A stretch of DNA of 48,180 nucleotides from Chitinophagales bacterium 33-2 (GCA_002050435.1 MWYV01000007.1:1-48180), one strand, 5' to 3'. Counted from the first letter of the stretch, positions 1 through 8,049 are shown. Notes: generated by a model not told the origin, from the letters alone. Numbers and translations: made by a program.

Positions 1-37
1 TAATATCACTTCAATTAACTCTCCTAAAATTTAAATC

Positions 38-742
38 ATGAAACCGAAAAACTCCCTCACTTCGGACCGCCGCGGCTTTTTAGGCGCCCTGGCTGCCGGC
101 GCAGCTACCTTAGGTTTTTTAGGTATTACAAGTCCGCTGAAAGCAGCTGGCAACAAGATCTCCGAAAAATTACATTCCCCTGGTGACCCCGACCAGATCT
201 TCAAAAATCTGAAAGGCAAGAACAGGGCTGTATTTGATGTTCCCCAGCCCCATGGCATATTTCCATTTGCCTGGCCCAGGGTATTTTTAATGACAAATAT
301 TGCTACGGGCACACCGGAAAAAGAAAATGACGTGATTGTAATCCTGCGACATGATGCCATTCCTTATGCATTTGAGGATAAGCTTTGGGCCAAATACAAT
401 TTTGGCGAAGTGTTCAAAGCGGAAGATCCGGTGAAAAAACTTCCTGCTTCCACAAGAAATCCATTCTGGCAGGCAAAGAAATCAGATTTTAGTGTACCTG
501 GTATTGGCGAAATTTCTATTGCCATAAATGAATTGCAGGAGAGCGGAGTGATCTTTATGGTTTGTGATGCCGCCATCACAGTTTACAGTGCAGCTGTGGC
601 CCAGAGAATGGGTACCGATGCGGCTGCAGTAAAACAAGACTGGCTTTCGGGTTTGCTTCCCGGAATACACCGTGTGCCTTCAGGCATCTGGGCACTGAGC
701 CGCGCACAAAAACACGGATGTGCATACATTTTTGCAGGATAA
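38..742 (+). CDS. Tat-signal exported DsrE-like protein
   Basis: 234 aa. The N-terminus has a twin-arginine signal (S-D-R-R-G-F-L at residues 9-15) followed by an Ala/Gly-rich hydrophobic stretch ending near A37, so folded export to the periplasm is predicted. The mature part resembles the DsrE/DsrF fold: a beta strand leading to Cys176 (V-I-F-M-V-C), then a C-terminal pattern G-I-H-R-V-P-S-G-I-W-A-L-S-R-A-Q that parallels the G-I-x-x-V-x-x-G-I-x-E-x-x-x-R-Q ending of the DsrE protein at 1795-2205. A second Cys is at 228. DsrE-family proteins carry or sense sulfur on a conserved Cys; the sulfur role here is inferred from that resemblance and from the facing TsdA-like gene. The ATG at 38 directly precedes the Tat motif. 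The gene ends before a strong terminator. Confidence 0.7.
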   Translation: MKPKNSLTSDRRGFLGALAAGAATLGFLGITSPLKAAGNKISEKLHSPGDPDQIFKNLKGKNRAVFDVPQPHGIFPFAWPRVFLMTNIATGTPEKENDVIVILRHDAIPYAFEDKLWAKYNFGEVFKAEDPVKKLPASTRNPFWQAKKSDFSVPGIGEISIAINELQESGVIFMVCDAAITVYSAAVAQRMGTDAAAVKQDWLSGLLPGIHRVPSGIWALSRAQKHGCAYIFAG

Positions 743-750
743 AATTTGCT

Positions 751-786
751 AATGCAGGCAAGTGTTGCCTGCATTATTTTTTTTCT
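751..786 (+). terminator. Rho-independent terminator after the Tat-DsrE gene
   Basis: A perfect 11-bp stem (AATGCAGGCAA, loop GTG, TTGCCTGCATT) is followed by a run of eight T. The stop codon of the convergent cytochrome gene (774-776) lies inside it. On the minus strand the T run is weak, so it mainly serves the + gene. Confidence 0.85.
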
Positions 787-1757
787 TTTTGTTTTCTCCT
801 TGCTTCCATAATAGGTTTGAAAGGACCGTATTTATGCTGGCTCTCATTAAATCCGTCTGCATAAGGACCAAAGGGATGATCCACAGGTTTGATAGAAGGA
901 TCTGGCCAGTCCTGCTCAAAATATTTTTCCGGTCTCGGTTGAGAACTGATAAATGCAGCCACATCCCATGCTGCTTCGTCGGTTAACTGGTCGGGCGCAC
1001 TGAAATCATAAGGCATATAGTTTTTTATAAAACCTGCCAGCAAACCAATTCTGTACATACCAGAAGCCGTGTTGTAGCTGGCCGGACCCCAGAGCGGGGG
1101 ATAAATGTAACTGGTTGAATCCTGCGACATCAGCCCCTGCCCGTTTTCCAAATGACATCGCTGGCATTTATTAAGAAAGATGATCCTGCCACGTGCACTG
1201 TCTGCAGCACGCTCCATAAAAGGCAGCGTTCTTGCACCTGCAGACCGGGGCCTGGCACCTTTAGGAACTCCTGTGCCCAGCCATTTCAGGTAAGAAACCA
1301 TGGACTGCATTTCATAGCTGCTGCTGTCCAGTTTTTTTCCATTTAAACTTCTTTGCAGGCATGCGTTGATGCGAAACGCTATAGATTCTGTTATGCCACT
1401 TCTTTCGCGGAACCTGGGATAGGTAGATGATACTGCAGCAAAATTATAACCGGATAACCGGGTGCCTCCTGAAAGATGGCAATTCTGGCAATTCATACCA
1501 TTGGAGATCTGCGTCACCCTTCCTTTCGGCCCGAGGTAAAAGGAGGTATTGGTGATGAGATCACTTCCATAACGGATTTGGTTACCCGAATCATTAAAAG
1601 GAAGTTCATCCATGTTGAGTGGTGTCCATTCCTCGGTTCTGCGGTCAAAGCTTGAAGCAGGTTTTATCATTGGCTTTTTGTCGGTATCTAACACCTCAGT
1701 AAAAAAAATAAACAGGCAGATAAGGCAAAGGATCACCGGGATCCGATTGGACATCAT
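774..1757 (-). CDS. TsdA-like diheme cytochrome c (putative thiosulfate dehydrogenase)
   Basis: 327 aa from the ATG at 1757, with a hydrophobic N-terminal anchor (about residues 6-23) and two heme c sites: C90-x2-C93-H94 and C198-x2-C201-H202. Family features of TsdA are visible: S-N-G-M-N-C-Q-N-C-H at the first site; Cys133 in N-A-C-L-Q-R-S-L-N-G, which fits the unusual Cys ligand of the active-site heme; P-P-L-W-G; F-I-K-N-Y-M-P with Met248, the likely sixth ligand of heme 2; and E-A-A-W-D-V-A-A-F. TsdA oxidises thiosulfate to tetrathionate or runs the reverse reaction; direction cannot be read from sequence. The frame stays open to 1820, but that start would overlap dsrE, so 1757 (or 1754) is preferred. 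It lies 37 nt behind the DsrE gene and is probably co-transcribed. A different substrate within this cytochrome family is possible. Confidence 0.75.
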   Translation of the reverse strand: MMSNRIPVILCLICLFIFFTEVLDTDKKPMIKPASSFDRRTEEWTPLNMDELPFNDSGNQIRYGSDLITNTSFYLGPKGRVTQISNGMNCQNCHLSGGTRLSGYNFAAVSSTYPRFRERSGITESIAFRINACLQRSLNGKKLDSSSYEMQSMVSYLKWLGTGVPKGARPRSAGARTLPFMERAADSARGRIIFLNKCQRCHLENGQGLMSQDSTSYIYPPLWGPASYNTASGMYRIGLLAGFIKNYMPYDFSAPDQLTDEAAWDVAAFISSQPRPEKYFEQDWPDPSIKPVDHPFGPYADGFNESQHKYGPFKPIMEARRKQKEKK

Positions 1758-1794
1758 GATAAAAATTTTACCTGGTGAATGCAGGCCACCGCGG

Positions 1795-2205
1795 TCAATT
1801 TGAAACCTTAATATAACCAAAGCCTTCGCCCTGGCGCGCTACAATCTCGTGAATGCCATCAGGAACCGAAACCACACCGGTTATTAATTCAGATGGCTGG
1901 ATATTATGCCGCTTCAGGGCCAGGGCGCAAACCGTAAACCTGATATTGGGTTTGCGTGCAAGTTCCGTTACTGCCATCGCCACCACAGATTTTTCTTTCA
2001 TAACCATTGGCAGAGACTGTCCGTACAATACCACCTGTAACTTTGCCTCGGGATTGGCATCTGAAATTCCGCGCAGCCATCTTACAAGTGATTTTTGTAA
2101 AGATGTATCTCCGCTTGTAATATCAAAAACAACACTGTAGGAAGATTGTGCAGCCGCAACAAAATTGGTAATAAGGAAGGCGGCTAAAAAACATAACTTT
2201 CGCAT
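1795..2205 (-). CDS. Secreted DsrE-family protein
   Basis: 136 aa with a cleavable signal peptide (M-R-K-L-C-F-L to about A19-Q20). The rest is a compact DsrE/DsrF-like domain with Cys93 (F-T-V-C-A-L-A-L-K-R) at the position of the conserved sulfur-binding Cys, and the typical ending V-P-D-G-I-H-E-I-V-A-R-Q-G-E-G-F-G-Y. Proteins of this family take part in sulfur relay or sulfur-dependent electron transfer. The export signal places it in the periplasm, the same compartment predicted for the diheme cytochrome just downstream. Upstream lie an inverted repeat and a terminator-like hairpin that could affect expression. Family assignment is firm; the exact role is inferred. Confidence 0.75.
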   Translation of the reverse strand: MRKLCFLAAFLITNFVAAAQSSYSVVFDITSGDTSLQKSLVRWLRGISDANPEAKLQVVLYGQSLPMVMKEKSVVAMAVTELARKPNIRFTVCALALKRHNIQPSELITGVVSVPDGIHEIVARQGEGFGYIKVSN

Positions 2206-2206
2206 A

Positions 2207-2242
2207 GCCGGTATTTTATCTTAAAAGATAAGATTTTCCGGC
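2207..2242 (-). promoter_or_regulatory. Inverted repeat in the leader of the DsrE gene
   Basis: An inner repeat TTATCTT / AAGATAA (2216-2231) is enclosed by GCCGG (2207-2211) and CCGGC (2238-2242), with the two centres offset by about 1 nt. It ends two bases before the DsrE start codon. It may be an operator or an mRNA hairpin that limits ribosome access. The structure is seen; the function is not known. Confidence 0.4.
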
Positions 2243-2245
2243 ATT

Positions 2246-2296
2246 ATAAAAAATTAAAAAGCAGCCACAGGAACCCAGGAAGCCCGTGTGACTGCT
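2246..2296 (-). terminator. Terminator-like hairpin upstream of the DsrE gene
   Basis: On the minus strand the arms AGCAG-T-CACA and TGTG-G-CTGCT pair across a 17-nt loop and run into TTTTTAATTTTTT. It sits between the M48 protease gene and the DsrE gene, so it may be a second terminator for the protease transcript or an attenuator for the DsrE transcript. Confidence 0.45.
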
Positions 2297-2348
2297 GCTA
2301 TATTATTCACTACATCATAGAGCGACTTGATCCTTATTCCAGGGACAT

Positions 2349-2380
2349 AAAAAAAATGCATCCGCCACGGCGAATGCATT
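2349..2380 (-). terminator. Terminator of the M48 protease gene
   Basis: Read on the minus strand, AATGCATTCGCC pairs with GGCGGATGCATT (one G-T pair) and is followed by a run of T. It lies 21 nt beyond the protease stop codon. Confidence 0.8.
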
Positions 2381-2400
2381 AACATTAATATGAAATATTG

Positions 2401-3843
2401 TTATTGACCAACAACTTTGATCAGCATACCCGAAGTAAGGTTATCGGTTAAACGCATTCCGTTTAACAAGGCCATTTCTTCACGCCTTGCAGAGGGAACA
2501 TTTTGTTGCGTTAAAAAATTACCCAAAGTTGTGTTTGAATTTACTGTCCTGATCCTGATTCTTTCAGGCTGGCGATTCAGCTTTGATGCATCGGTAAGCT
2601 GACGGAAATTCTGCATGCTGTTCAAAAATGTATTCTGGTAAGCTGTAAAATCTGCCAAAGATGAAATGCCTATTAAATGGTAGATGGTACTTCCGTACTG
2701 GATCAGGTAGGAAAGTGTTCTTAAAACCTGTCCTTGCTGTTGCGCCTGGTCGGCTACCATCGCAATGGCATTTAAACCGTTTACGGTCACCTGGCTGGAT
2801 TGCACAGGCGTTAGCTTGTATTGCTGTACCACGGCATTCGCCGCTTCCTGCAAATTAGCACCTGGAGCCAGCATCAGCATAAATAAAGCTTTACCGTCGG
2901 GAGAAGCCAGTTGTACACGCTGAGGTGAATTCTGGTAAGCCCAGTTGGGAGGGGTTGGAAATTGAAATTTCAGATCCGGGTGATAAAAAATATTGTTCTC
3001 ACGAAAACCCTGTCTCGGATCTTCACCAAAAACCATCCCTTCAATCATCCTTAAATAACTATTCCTGTTGACTACAGGATTGGTCAGATTTTGTTTTTGC
3101 TTCCATTCCTTAGCCAGTTGGGCTACAGTCGCTTGTCTTTGTCCCGGGTTAGGGTGTGTTGAAAGAAAGTCAGGCAATTCTGCAGCACCGGTTTCTGCAC
3201 CTTTTCTTTCAAGTGTCGTAAAGAAATCAGCCATTTCTGCGGCATCATACCCGATCTTGGTGGAGTATTCAACGCCCAGCATATCTGACTCCCTTTCAGC
3301 ATCACGTCCGAACTTCAGTAACAACAATCCCATACCCTGGAAAGCGGCATCTGCAAACTGTGCCAGTTGGGGCGCAACCACCATCCCTGCTATCAAACCC
3401 ACCTGCCCGAGGAGTTGGTTTCTTTGTTGTTCAACGGAGTGCCTTGCGGTAATGTGCCCTATTTCATGCCCGAGAACGCCGGCAAATTCGGCTTCATTAT
3501 TAAAATAGGCCATAATTCCCCGCGTAAAATATACGTATCCACCGGGGACCGCAAAAGCGTTGATCACATCAGAATCAATTACCCGGAAATGATATTCGAT
3601 ATTCGGCCTGTGTGAAATGGCAGCCATCTGCCTTCCTTTTTGGGTGATAAACCTTTGCAACGCTGAGTCAGGATACAAGCCGAATTGTGCAATCACTTGT
3701 GGATCAGCTTCCTGTCCCATTGCGATTTCCTGTGACTCCGACATAAGTACGATCTGGCGTTTTCCACTTACCGGATTTCTTGCGCAGGAATTAAAGAGCA
3801 TGAAAGCGGAAAGAAGAAAGATGAATAAGGAATTATTTTTCAT
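2401..3843 (-). CDS. M48-family zinc metalloprotease lipoprotein
   Basis: 480 aa. The signal peptide ends in a lipobox (L-F-N-S-C20), so it is a lipoprotein. The zinc motif H126-E-I-G-H130 sits in G-V-L-G-H-E-I-G-H-I-T-A-R-H, and the downstream acidic segment E183-R-E-S-D supplies the third ligand. The N-terminal N-P-V-S-G-K-R after the lipid Cys and the overall order match periplasmic M48 proteases of the BepA/YfgC and LoiP kind, which degrade misfolded outer-membrane proteins. Residues from about 290 form a C-terminal region outside the peptidase domain, ending in a segment that looks LysM-like (about 425-480). The gene stands alone between terminators. The substrate is not known. Confidence 0.88.
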   Translation of the reverse strand: MKNNSLFIFLLSAFMLFNSCARNPVSGKRQIVLMSESQEIAMGQEADPQVIAQFGLYPDSALQRFITQKGRQMAAISHRPNIEYHFRVIDSDVINAFAVPGGYVYFTRGIMAYFNNEAEFAGVLGHEIGHITARHSVEQQRNQLLGQVGLIAGMVVAPQLAQFADAAFQGMGLLLLKFGRDAERESDMLGVEYSTKIGYDAAEMADFFTTLERKGAETGAAELPDFLSTHPNPGQRQATVAQLAKEWKQKQNLTNPVVNRNSYLRMIEGMVFGEDPRQGFRENNIFYHPDLKFQFPTPPNWAYQNSPQRVQLASPDGKALFMLMLAPGANLQEAANAVVQQYKLTPVQSSQVTVNGLNAIAMVADQAQQQGQVLRTLSYLIQYGSTIYHLIGISSLADFTAYQNTFLNSMQNFRQLTDASKLNRQPERIRIRTVNSNTTLGNFLTQQNVPSARREEMALLNGMRLTDNLTSGMLIKVVGQ

Positions 3844-3953
3844 TATTGTATTTTTTGCTCCGAAGAGATTGTTAGATCAAAATTGCAAAGATGATACCAG
3901 CGCAATCAACCAAATGAAACTGCCTTTTTATGCGTCACCTGCTATAACCCTAT

Positions 3954-3980
3954 AAAAAAAGCCTCCCAAAAGGAAGGCTT
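3954..3980 (-). terminator. Terminator of the RRM protein gene
   Basis: On the minus strand AAGCCTTCC and GGGAGGCTT form a stem around TTTT, followed by a run of seven T, 18 nt past the stop codon of the RNA-binding protein gene. Confidence 0.85.
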
Positions 3981-3998
3981 ATCATAAATACGATGTAA

Positions 3999-4313
3999 TT
4001 AATATCGGCTTTTGCTGTAACCCCCGCCACCGCCACCTGGACGGAAGCCACCACCATTGCTGGTTTTCTCTTCTTTTGGTTTAGCTTCCATAACCCGAAT
4101 GGTTCTGCCTTCAACTGAAGCCTGGTCCAGTTCAGCAACCGCTTTTTGCGCTGCTTCATTGTCAGACATTTCAACAAAACCAAACCCACGGCTTTTGCCC
4201 GATAATTTATCAGTGATCACTTTGGCAGAAGAAACTTCGCCATACTCCGTAAAAAATTCTCTTAAGTCTTCATCCTGTACGTTGAAGCTTAAGTTTGACA
4301 CATAAATGTTCAT
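3999..4313 (-). CDS. RRM-domain RNA-binding protein with Gly-rich tail
   Basis: 104 aa from the ATG at 4313. A single RNA recognition motif fills residues 1-80: RNP2 is I-Y-V-S-N-L near residue 2 and RNP1 is K-S-R-G-F-G-F-V-E-M near residue 40. A Lys/Glu linker and a short Gly-rich tail with G-x-Y follow. These small proteins bind single-stranded RNA and are often cold-induced in bacteria. A GGAAAG Shine-Dalgarno-like site lies just before this ATG and the RNP2 strand begins at residue 2, so the longer open frame to 4358 is not the protein. No operon partner. Confidence 0.92.
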   Translation of the reverse strand: MNIYVSNLSFNVQDEDLREFFTEYGEVSSAKVITDKLSGKSRGFGFVEMSDNEAAQKAVAELDQASVEGRTIRVMEAKPKEEKTSNGGGFRPGGGGGGYSKSRY

Positions 4314-4500
4314 ACTTTCCTTGAAAAAATAAATTAAATAATGATTGAGACGAGGCAAGAAAGTAAAGTTCGATTATCAGCGGAAAAATTAGCAGATGAA
4401 TTCTACACTAAACCAAATGCGATGCTCAAATAACGGTGTAAAGATAAGCAGACGCGTGTTATTTATAATTAAACCCGTAAAAAGTTTTTGTAAAAAAGAA

Positions 4501-5568
4501 TTAGGCGCGACCCATCTGTTTCAAAAAATTCACGTGGGAAACAACAGCATGCCGCATTTTTCTGTATTCAACATAAGGCACATTGAACTCATTACAGGCC
4601 TGTTTAATGATCTTTCTCAATGCAGGATAATGCACGTGTGAGATCTTTGGAAATAAATGGTGTTCGATCTGGAAATTCAATCCACCAACAAACCAGCTGA
4701 TCAATTTGCTTTTAGGAGCAAAGTTCGCAGTTGTTTTTAACTGGTGAATGGCCCACTCATCTTCAAGCCTGCCTGTTTCTTTATGCGGAACGGGAAAGGC
4801 AGTATGTTCCACTGTGTGCGCCAGCTGGAATATGATGCTGATGATAAATCCGGCAACTACAGAAAAGGTAAGAAATCCAACCAGCCATGAAACCAATCCC
4901 AGTGTATAAATAGGAACGGCTACAAATAAAGCGATATAGGCCAGTTTAAAGCCCCAAAATACAATGTGATCAAAGGGATCCATTTTCTTTATAGGCATCT
5001 CTCCAATCTTACGCCTAAAATATTTCTGAAAATCAAGAACAAAGATCCAAAGGATATAAAGCATGGAATAAAGAAACCAGAAGTAAAAGTGCTGGTACCG
5101 GTGCATGCCCAGTTTAGGCTGCGTGGTACTCATACGCATCCAGGGCTGAATATTGATATCATCATCCACCCCATCGACGTTTGTATAAGCATGATGAATC
5201 ACATTATGCTTAACATTCCACATAAAAGAGCTTCCACCCAGCAGGTTCAAACTATAAGCAGCAATACTATTCACCCACTTGTGTTTGCTAAAGCTGCCGT
5301 GGGCACCATCGTGCATAATATTAAATCCTATGCCTGCCACAACAAATCCCAGTAAAATGCATTCTGCAAGCGCCAGAAAGATACCTGGAGTAAAAAATAC
5401 CAGGTGCACGTATAAAAATACAAAGCCTGCAAAAAGGAGAATGGCTTTTAGATACAATTGTTGATTCCCTGTTGCTGACTTACCAGTCGATTCGAAATAA
5501 TCGTTGGTCCTTCTTTTTAATTCAGCGTGAAAAGACTGCTTGACAGTGGGAAATTTGGGTGTAGCCAT
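4501..5568 (-). CDS. Membrane fatty-acid desaturase
   Basis: 355 aa integral membrane di-iron desaturase. All histidine boxes are present: H-D-G-A-H-G-S-F (about residue 86), H-N-V-I-H-H-A-Y-T-N (about 121), H-T-V-E-H-T in the late membrane part, and Q-I-E-H-H-L-F-P (about 301). The Q-x-x-H-H form of the last box is typical of front-end acyl-CoA/acyl-lipid desaturases (linoleoyl-CoA desaturase-like), although that variant here is not fused to cytochrome b5. Several hydrophobic segments lie between boxes 1 and 2 and before box 3. It introduces a double bond into membrane acyl chains. An exact TAnnTTTG box lies 34-41 nt upstream of the start, so it is probably a single-gene transcript. Confidence 0.9.
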   Translation of the reverse strand: MATPKFPTVKQSFHAELKRRTNDYFESTGKSATGNQQLYLKAILLFAGFVFLYVHLVFFTPGIFLALAECILLGFVVAGIGFNIMHDGAHGSFSKHKWVNSIAAYSLNLLGGSSFMWNVKHNVIHHAYTNVDGVDDDINIQPWMRMSTTQPKLGMHRYQHFYFWFLYSMLYILWIFVLDFQKYFRRKIGEMPIKKMDPFDHIVFWGFKLAYIALFVAVPIYTLGLVSWLVGFLTFSVVAGFIISIIFQLAHTVEHTAFPVPHKETGRLEDEWAIHQLKTTANFAPKSKLISWFVGGLNFQIEHHLFPKISHVHYPALRKIIKQACNEFNVPYVEYRKMRHAVVSHVNFLKQMGRA

Positions 5569-5601
5569 TGTTCAGATTGATCGTATCTTTTAATAAGGTT
5601 G

Positions 5602-5609
5602 CAAAAATA
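5602..5609 (-). promoter_or_regulatory. Bacteroidota -7 box of the desaturase gene
   Basis: TATTTTTG on the minus strand is an exact match to TAnnTTTG, 34-41 nt before the start codon. No clear -33 TTG is seen at the usual spacing. Confidence 0.45.
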
Positions 5610-5728
5610 AGCTATGTTGGATGAGCAGCCACGTTAAAAAGCAAACCTTATGCCCATCATTTTAAATTTAAGTTTTCAGATGATAAATATTTCCCGGTTT
5701 ATAGCATAATAATTGCATCTTGTGCAGC

Positions 5729-6001
5729 ATGAAATCCATCAACTTCTCATTTACCCGGAATATACATTTTACAAAGCTTGTTAAAGTAGCAGAACGTTTG
5801 CGTGAATTTAATTTTCGTATCCTTCCCGGAACCTCCAACGCCATGTTACATGTTGATGTGCCTGATGACAGAGGGAACCGGATTATGTTTAAAATGCAAA
5901 AGAATGACCAGAACTGGAGGATTATTGAAGAGGGGGTTCCCGCCTGGGTGCTGTCAAGCGAAGAACTGCTCGATAATGTGATCAGGGAAGAGTTGAACTA
6001 A
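5729..6001 (+). CDS. Small conserved-looking protein of unknown function
   Basis: 90 aa from the ATG at 5729; a TTG at 5720 in frame is possible but less likely. The protein is soluble with alternating charged and hydrophobic residues, no signal peptide and no Cys. It has the look of a small alpha/beta domain: an N-terminal strand with aromatic residues (I-N-F-S-F-T), a helix with L-R-E-F-N-F-R, a central D-V-P-D-D-R-G-N-R-I-M-F-K-M, and W-R-I-I followed by a P-A-W-V-L helix. I do not recognise the family. It precedes a tiny hydrophilic protein and a Nudix hydrolase on the same strand. Confidence 0.65.
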   Translation: MKSINFSFTRNIHFTKLVKVAERLREFNFRILPGTSNAMLHVDVPDDRGNRIMFKMQKNDQNWRIIEEGVPAWVLSSEELLDNVIREELN

Positions 6002-6042
6002 TGCCAGGGTTTGTAAATTAATTAATTTCTTAAAACAGAAAT

Positions 6043-6240
6043 ATGCTGGATACGCATAAAAATAACGAACCGCGTAAAGAAGATAAAGGATCCGGTATGC
6101 AGGGCATAGATAAAGCACCCGGTGAAGAAACTGCTTCTTCAACAGAGCAATTCATTTCCCAATCGCAAAAAGGCAAAAAAGTAGATGCCGACCTTTCTGA
6201 TCCATCAGACCAGCCAATTGACCGGCAGGAACTTGATTAA
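6043..6240 (+). CDS. Tiny hydrophilic protein of unknown function
   Basis: 65 aa, rich in Lys, Glu, Asp, Ser and Gln, with no hydrophobic core, signal or Cys, so probably disordered. It starts with ATG at 6043 and stops 13 nt before the GTG of the Nudix gene. The composition is like stress-related or linker-type small proteins of this phylum, but I cannot assign a family. Position between two co-directional genes supports it being real. Confidence 0.5.
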   Translation: MLDTHKNNEPRKEDKGSGMQGIDKAPGEETASSTEQFISQSQKGKKVDADLSDPSDQPIDRQELD

Positions 6241-6253
6241 TACAATCGTTACT

Positions 6254-6730
6254 GTGAAGATCAGCGCAGGCATTCTATTATTCAGAAGAACGGCAACAAC
6301 CGAATTTCTACTGGTTCATCCAGGTGGTCCTTTCTGGAAGAACAAGGATATGGGTGTGTGGACCATTCCCAAAGGTGAGATCTACCCGGAGGAGGATCCT
6401 TACCAGGCTGCCTGCAGGGAATTTAAAGAAGAAACCGGAAGTGATATCAGCGGCAACCCAATAGCCCTGACAGCAATAAAACAAAAATCCGGTAAACTGG
6501 TGATGGCATGGGCGGTGGAGGGAGATCTTGATGTTGGTAAAATCCAATCCAACCTTTTTGAAATGGAATGGCCTCCGCGGTCTGGTAAAAAGCAATTTTT
6601 TCCAGAAATTGACAAGGCAGGATGGTACAGTCTTGAACCAGCCAGAGAAAAAATGTTGCCTGCACAGTTTCACTTCATTGAAGAACTCACTGCACTACTG
6701 CAAAACAAAAGTGAAAACATTCATTTATAG
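6254..6730 (+). CDS. Nudix hydrolase
   Basis: 158 aa. The Nudix box is complete (G-x5-E-x7-R-E-F-K-E-E-T-G, from P-K-G-E-I-Y-P-E). The N-terminus K-I-S-A-G-I-L-L-F-R-R and the segment L-V-H-P-G-G-P-F-W identify the subgroup of stand-alone 150-160 residue Nudix proteins, which cleave nucleoside-diphosphate-linked substrates; the substrate is not evident. The GTG at 6254 is chosen because the domain begins right there; the in-frame ATG at 6185 lies inside the preceding gene and would add 23 residues without family character. Confidence 0.88.
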   Translation: MKISAGILLFRRTATTEFLLVHPGGPFWKNKDMGVWTIPKGEIYPEEDPYQAACREFKEETGSDISGNPIALTAIKQKSGKLVMAWAVEGDLDVGKIQSNLFEMEWPPRSGKKQFFPEIDKAGWYSLEPAREKMLPAQFHFIEELTALLQNKSENIHL

Positions 6731-6858
6731 TTCGCCGGGTTTATTATAAACCGAAACCTTATTTTTCTTTTCCTTTTTTTTATTTAGATGCATTAACGGG
6801 ATAGAAATGTTTTTAAAATTTCTGCTCCTGTTATATCTTTCCATTCTTATCAGATTTT

Positions 6859-7716
6859 ATGAAAAACCCGTTCAGATTTTTTTTAATGGCACTAGCTGCC
6901 CAGGCCTTATTTAGTTGCTCCTCTTCTACCACGCAATCATCACAAAAAGATTCCATATCAGTAAACACCACAGCGGGCAGGGATACTTCCCAGGTAAATA
7001 AAGAAAAACAACCCGCCAGTGCACAGGAGATCCTTTCACGTAAACAGGTGCCTATTCTTTGCTACCACAGGATCAGGGAAATTCAAATGCCTTCAAAATC
7101 CAGTATGGGATATGAAGTTACCCTGGCACAATTCAAAGCACAAATGAAAGTGCTTGCCGACAGTGGCTATCACTCCATCACACCCAACCAGTATTATGAT
7201 TACCTGGTGTATGGGAGTGCGCTTCCTGAAAAACCAGTTATGATCACCTATGATGATACAAGGGAAGAACATTATACGATTGCAAAGCCTGAAATGGAAA
7301 AATATGGGTTTAAAGGTGTTTTCTATATCATGACCATTTCTATCAACCGGCCAAATTATATGTCCAAAGAACAGATCAAACAATTATCTGATGATGGCCA
7401 TATAGTCGCTTCGCATTCCTGGGATCATAAGCGGGTGGACAGGCTTCAGGGTAATGACTGGATGGAACAGTTTGACAAACCTAAAAAGCAACTCGAAGAA
7501 ATTACGGGTAAACCAATTGAATATTTTGCTTATCCATTTGGCATCTGGAGCCAGGATGCAATTCCGGAAATTAAAAAAAGGGGTTATAAAATGTCTTACA
7601 TCCTTTCAACCAAACGCGACTCACTTGAACCTTTGCATACAGCCCGCCGGATGATCGTATCCCCGGAATGGACTCCGCAGGGAATGGTACGCGTGATGAA
7701 GAGTACTTTCCGCTAA
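6859..7716 (+). CDS. Polysaccharide deacetylase (CE4/NodB) lipoprotein
   Basis: 285 aa with a lipoprotein signal (A-L-F-S-C20-S-S) and a Ser/Thr/Gln-rich linker to about residue 55. The NodB-type domain follows: V-P-I-L-C-Y-H-R, motif 1 M-I-T-Y-D-D (catalytic/metal Asp pair, about residue 134), motif 2 S-H-S-W-D-H (metal His pair, about residue 178), and Y-F-A-Y-P-F-G (about 223). It should act outside the cytoplasm on N-acetylated glycans such as peptidoglycan or surface polysaccharide. A TATCTTTC element shortly before the start is one base off the TAnnTTTG promoter box. No linked glycan genes are seen. Confidence 0.9.
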   Translation: MKNPFRFFLMALAAQALFSCSSSTTQSSQKDSISVNTTAGRDTSQVNKEKQPASAQEILSRKQVPILCYHRIREIQMPSKSSMGYEVTLAQFKAQMKVLADSGYHSITPNQYYDYLVYGSALPEKPVMITYDDTREEHYTIAKPEMEKYGFKGVFYIMTISINRPNYMSKEQIKQLSDDGHIVASHSWDHKRVDRLQGNDWMEQFDKPKKQLEEITGKPIEYFAYPFGIWSQDAIPEIKKRGYKMSYILSTKRDSLEPLHTARRMIVSPEWTPQGMVRVMKSTFR

Positions 7717-7875
7717 TTGTTGATTTATTTCTATAAGAAATTTTTATTCTTGGTCGGCTCCCCACTACGCAGCCTTGAATTCATCATAAAGGCTAAATAA
7801 TTCCTCAAAAATTGAATCAAAATTTCTGGTGTTAATTGGAATAGTATTTGGCTTAACAGAGGTAAATCAGAAGTT

Positions 7876-8034
7876 ATGTTACCAGTGTGGTTTTTTATTG
7901 TGCTGATTCTTGTAATCTGTTACCTTTTATACGTTACCCGTACAACCGAGGAAACTTTTTCTGTAATGAGCAGAAATAAAATTAAGAAGGTTCAATATTG
8001 GATGAGAGGTGGATTCAGGAAGACAAATGCCTGA
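7876..8034 (+). CDS. Possible 52-residue single-pass membrane protein
   Basis: An ATG-to-TGA frame of 53 codons with the features of a real membrane peptide: about 17 hydrophobic residues directly after the start (P-V-W-F-F-I-V-L-I-L-V-I-C-Y-L-L-Y), then a polar, Lys/Arg-rich tail, giving an N-out/C-in orientation by the positive-inside rule. I do not recognise a family. It lies alone in a gene-poor stretch. No strong ribosome site is visible, so it could be a chance frame. Confidence 0.4.
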   Translation: MLPVWFFIVLILVICYLLYVTRTTEETFSVMSRNKIKKVQYWMRGGFRKTNA

Positions 8035-8049
8035 AGAAAGCTTTTGGCT

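Noticed and set aside
1758-1820. N-terminal extension of the cytochrome gene
   Set aside because: It would overlap the DsrE gene and put a polar stretch before the signal helix; the ATG at 1757 fits better.
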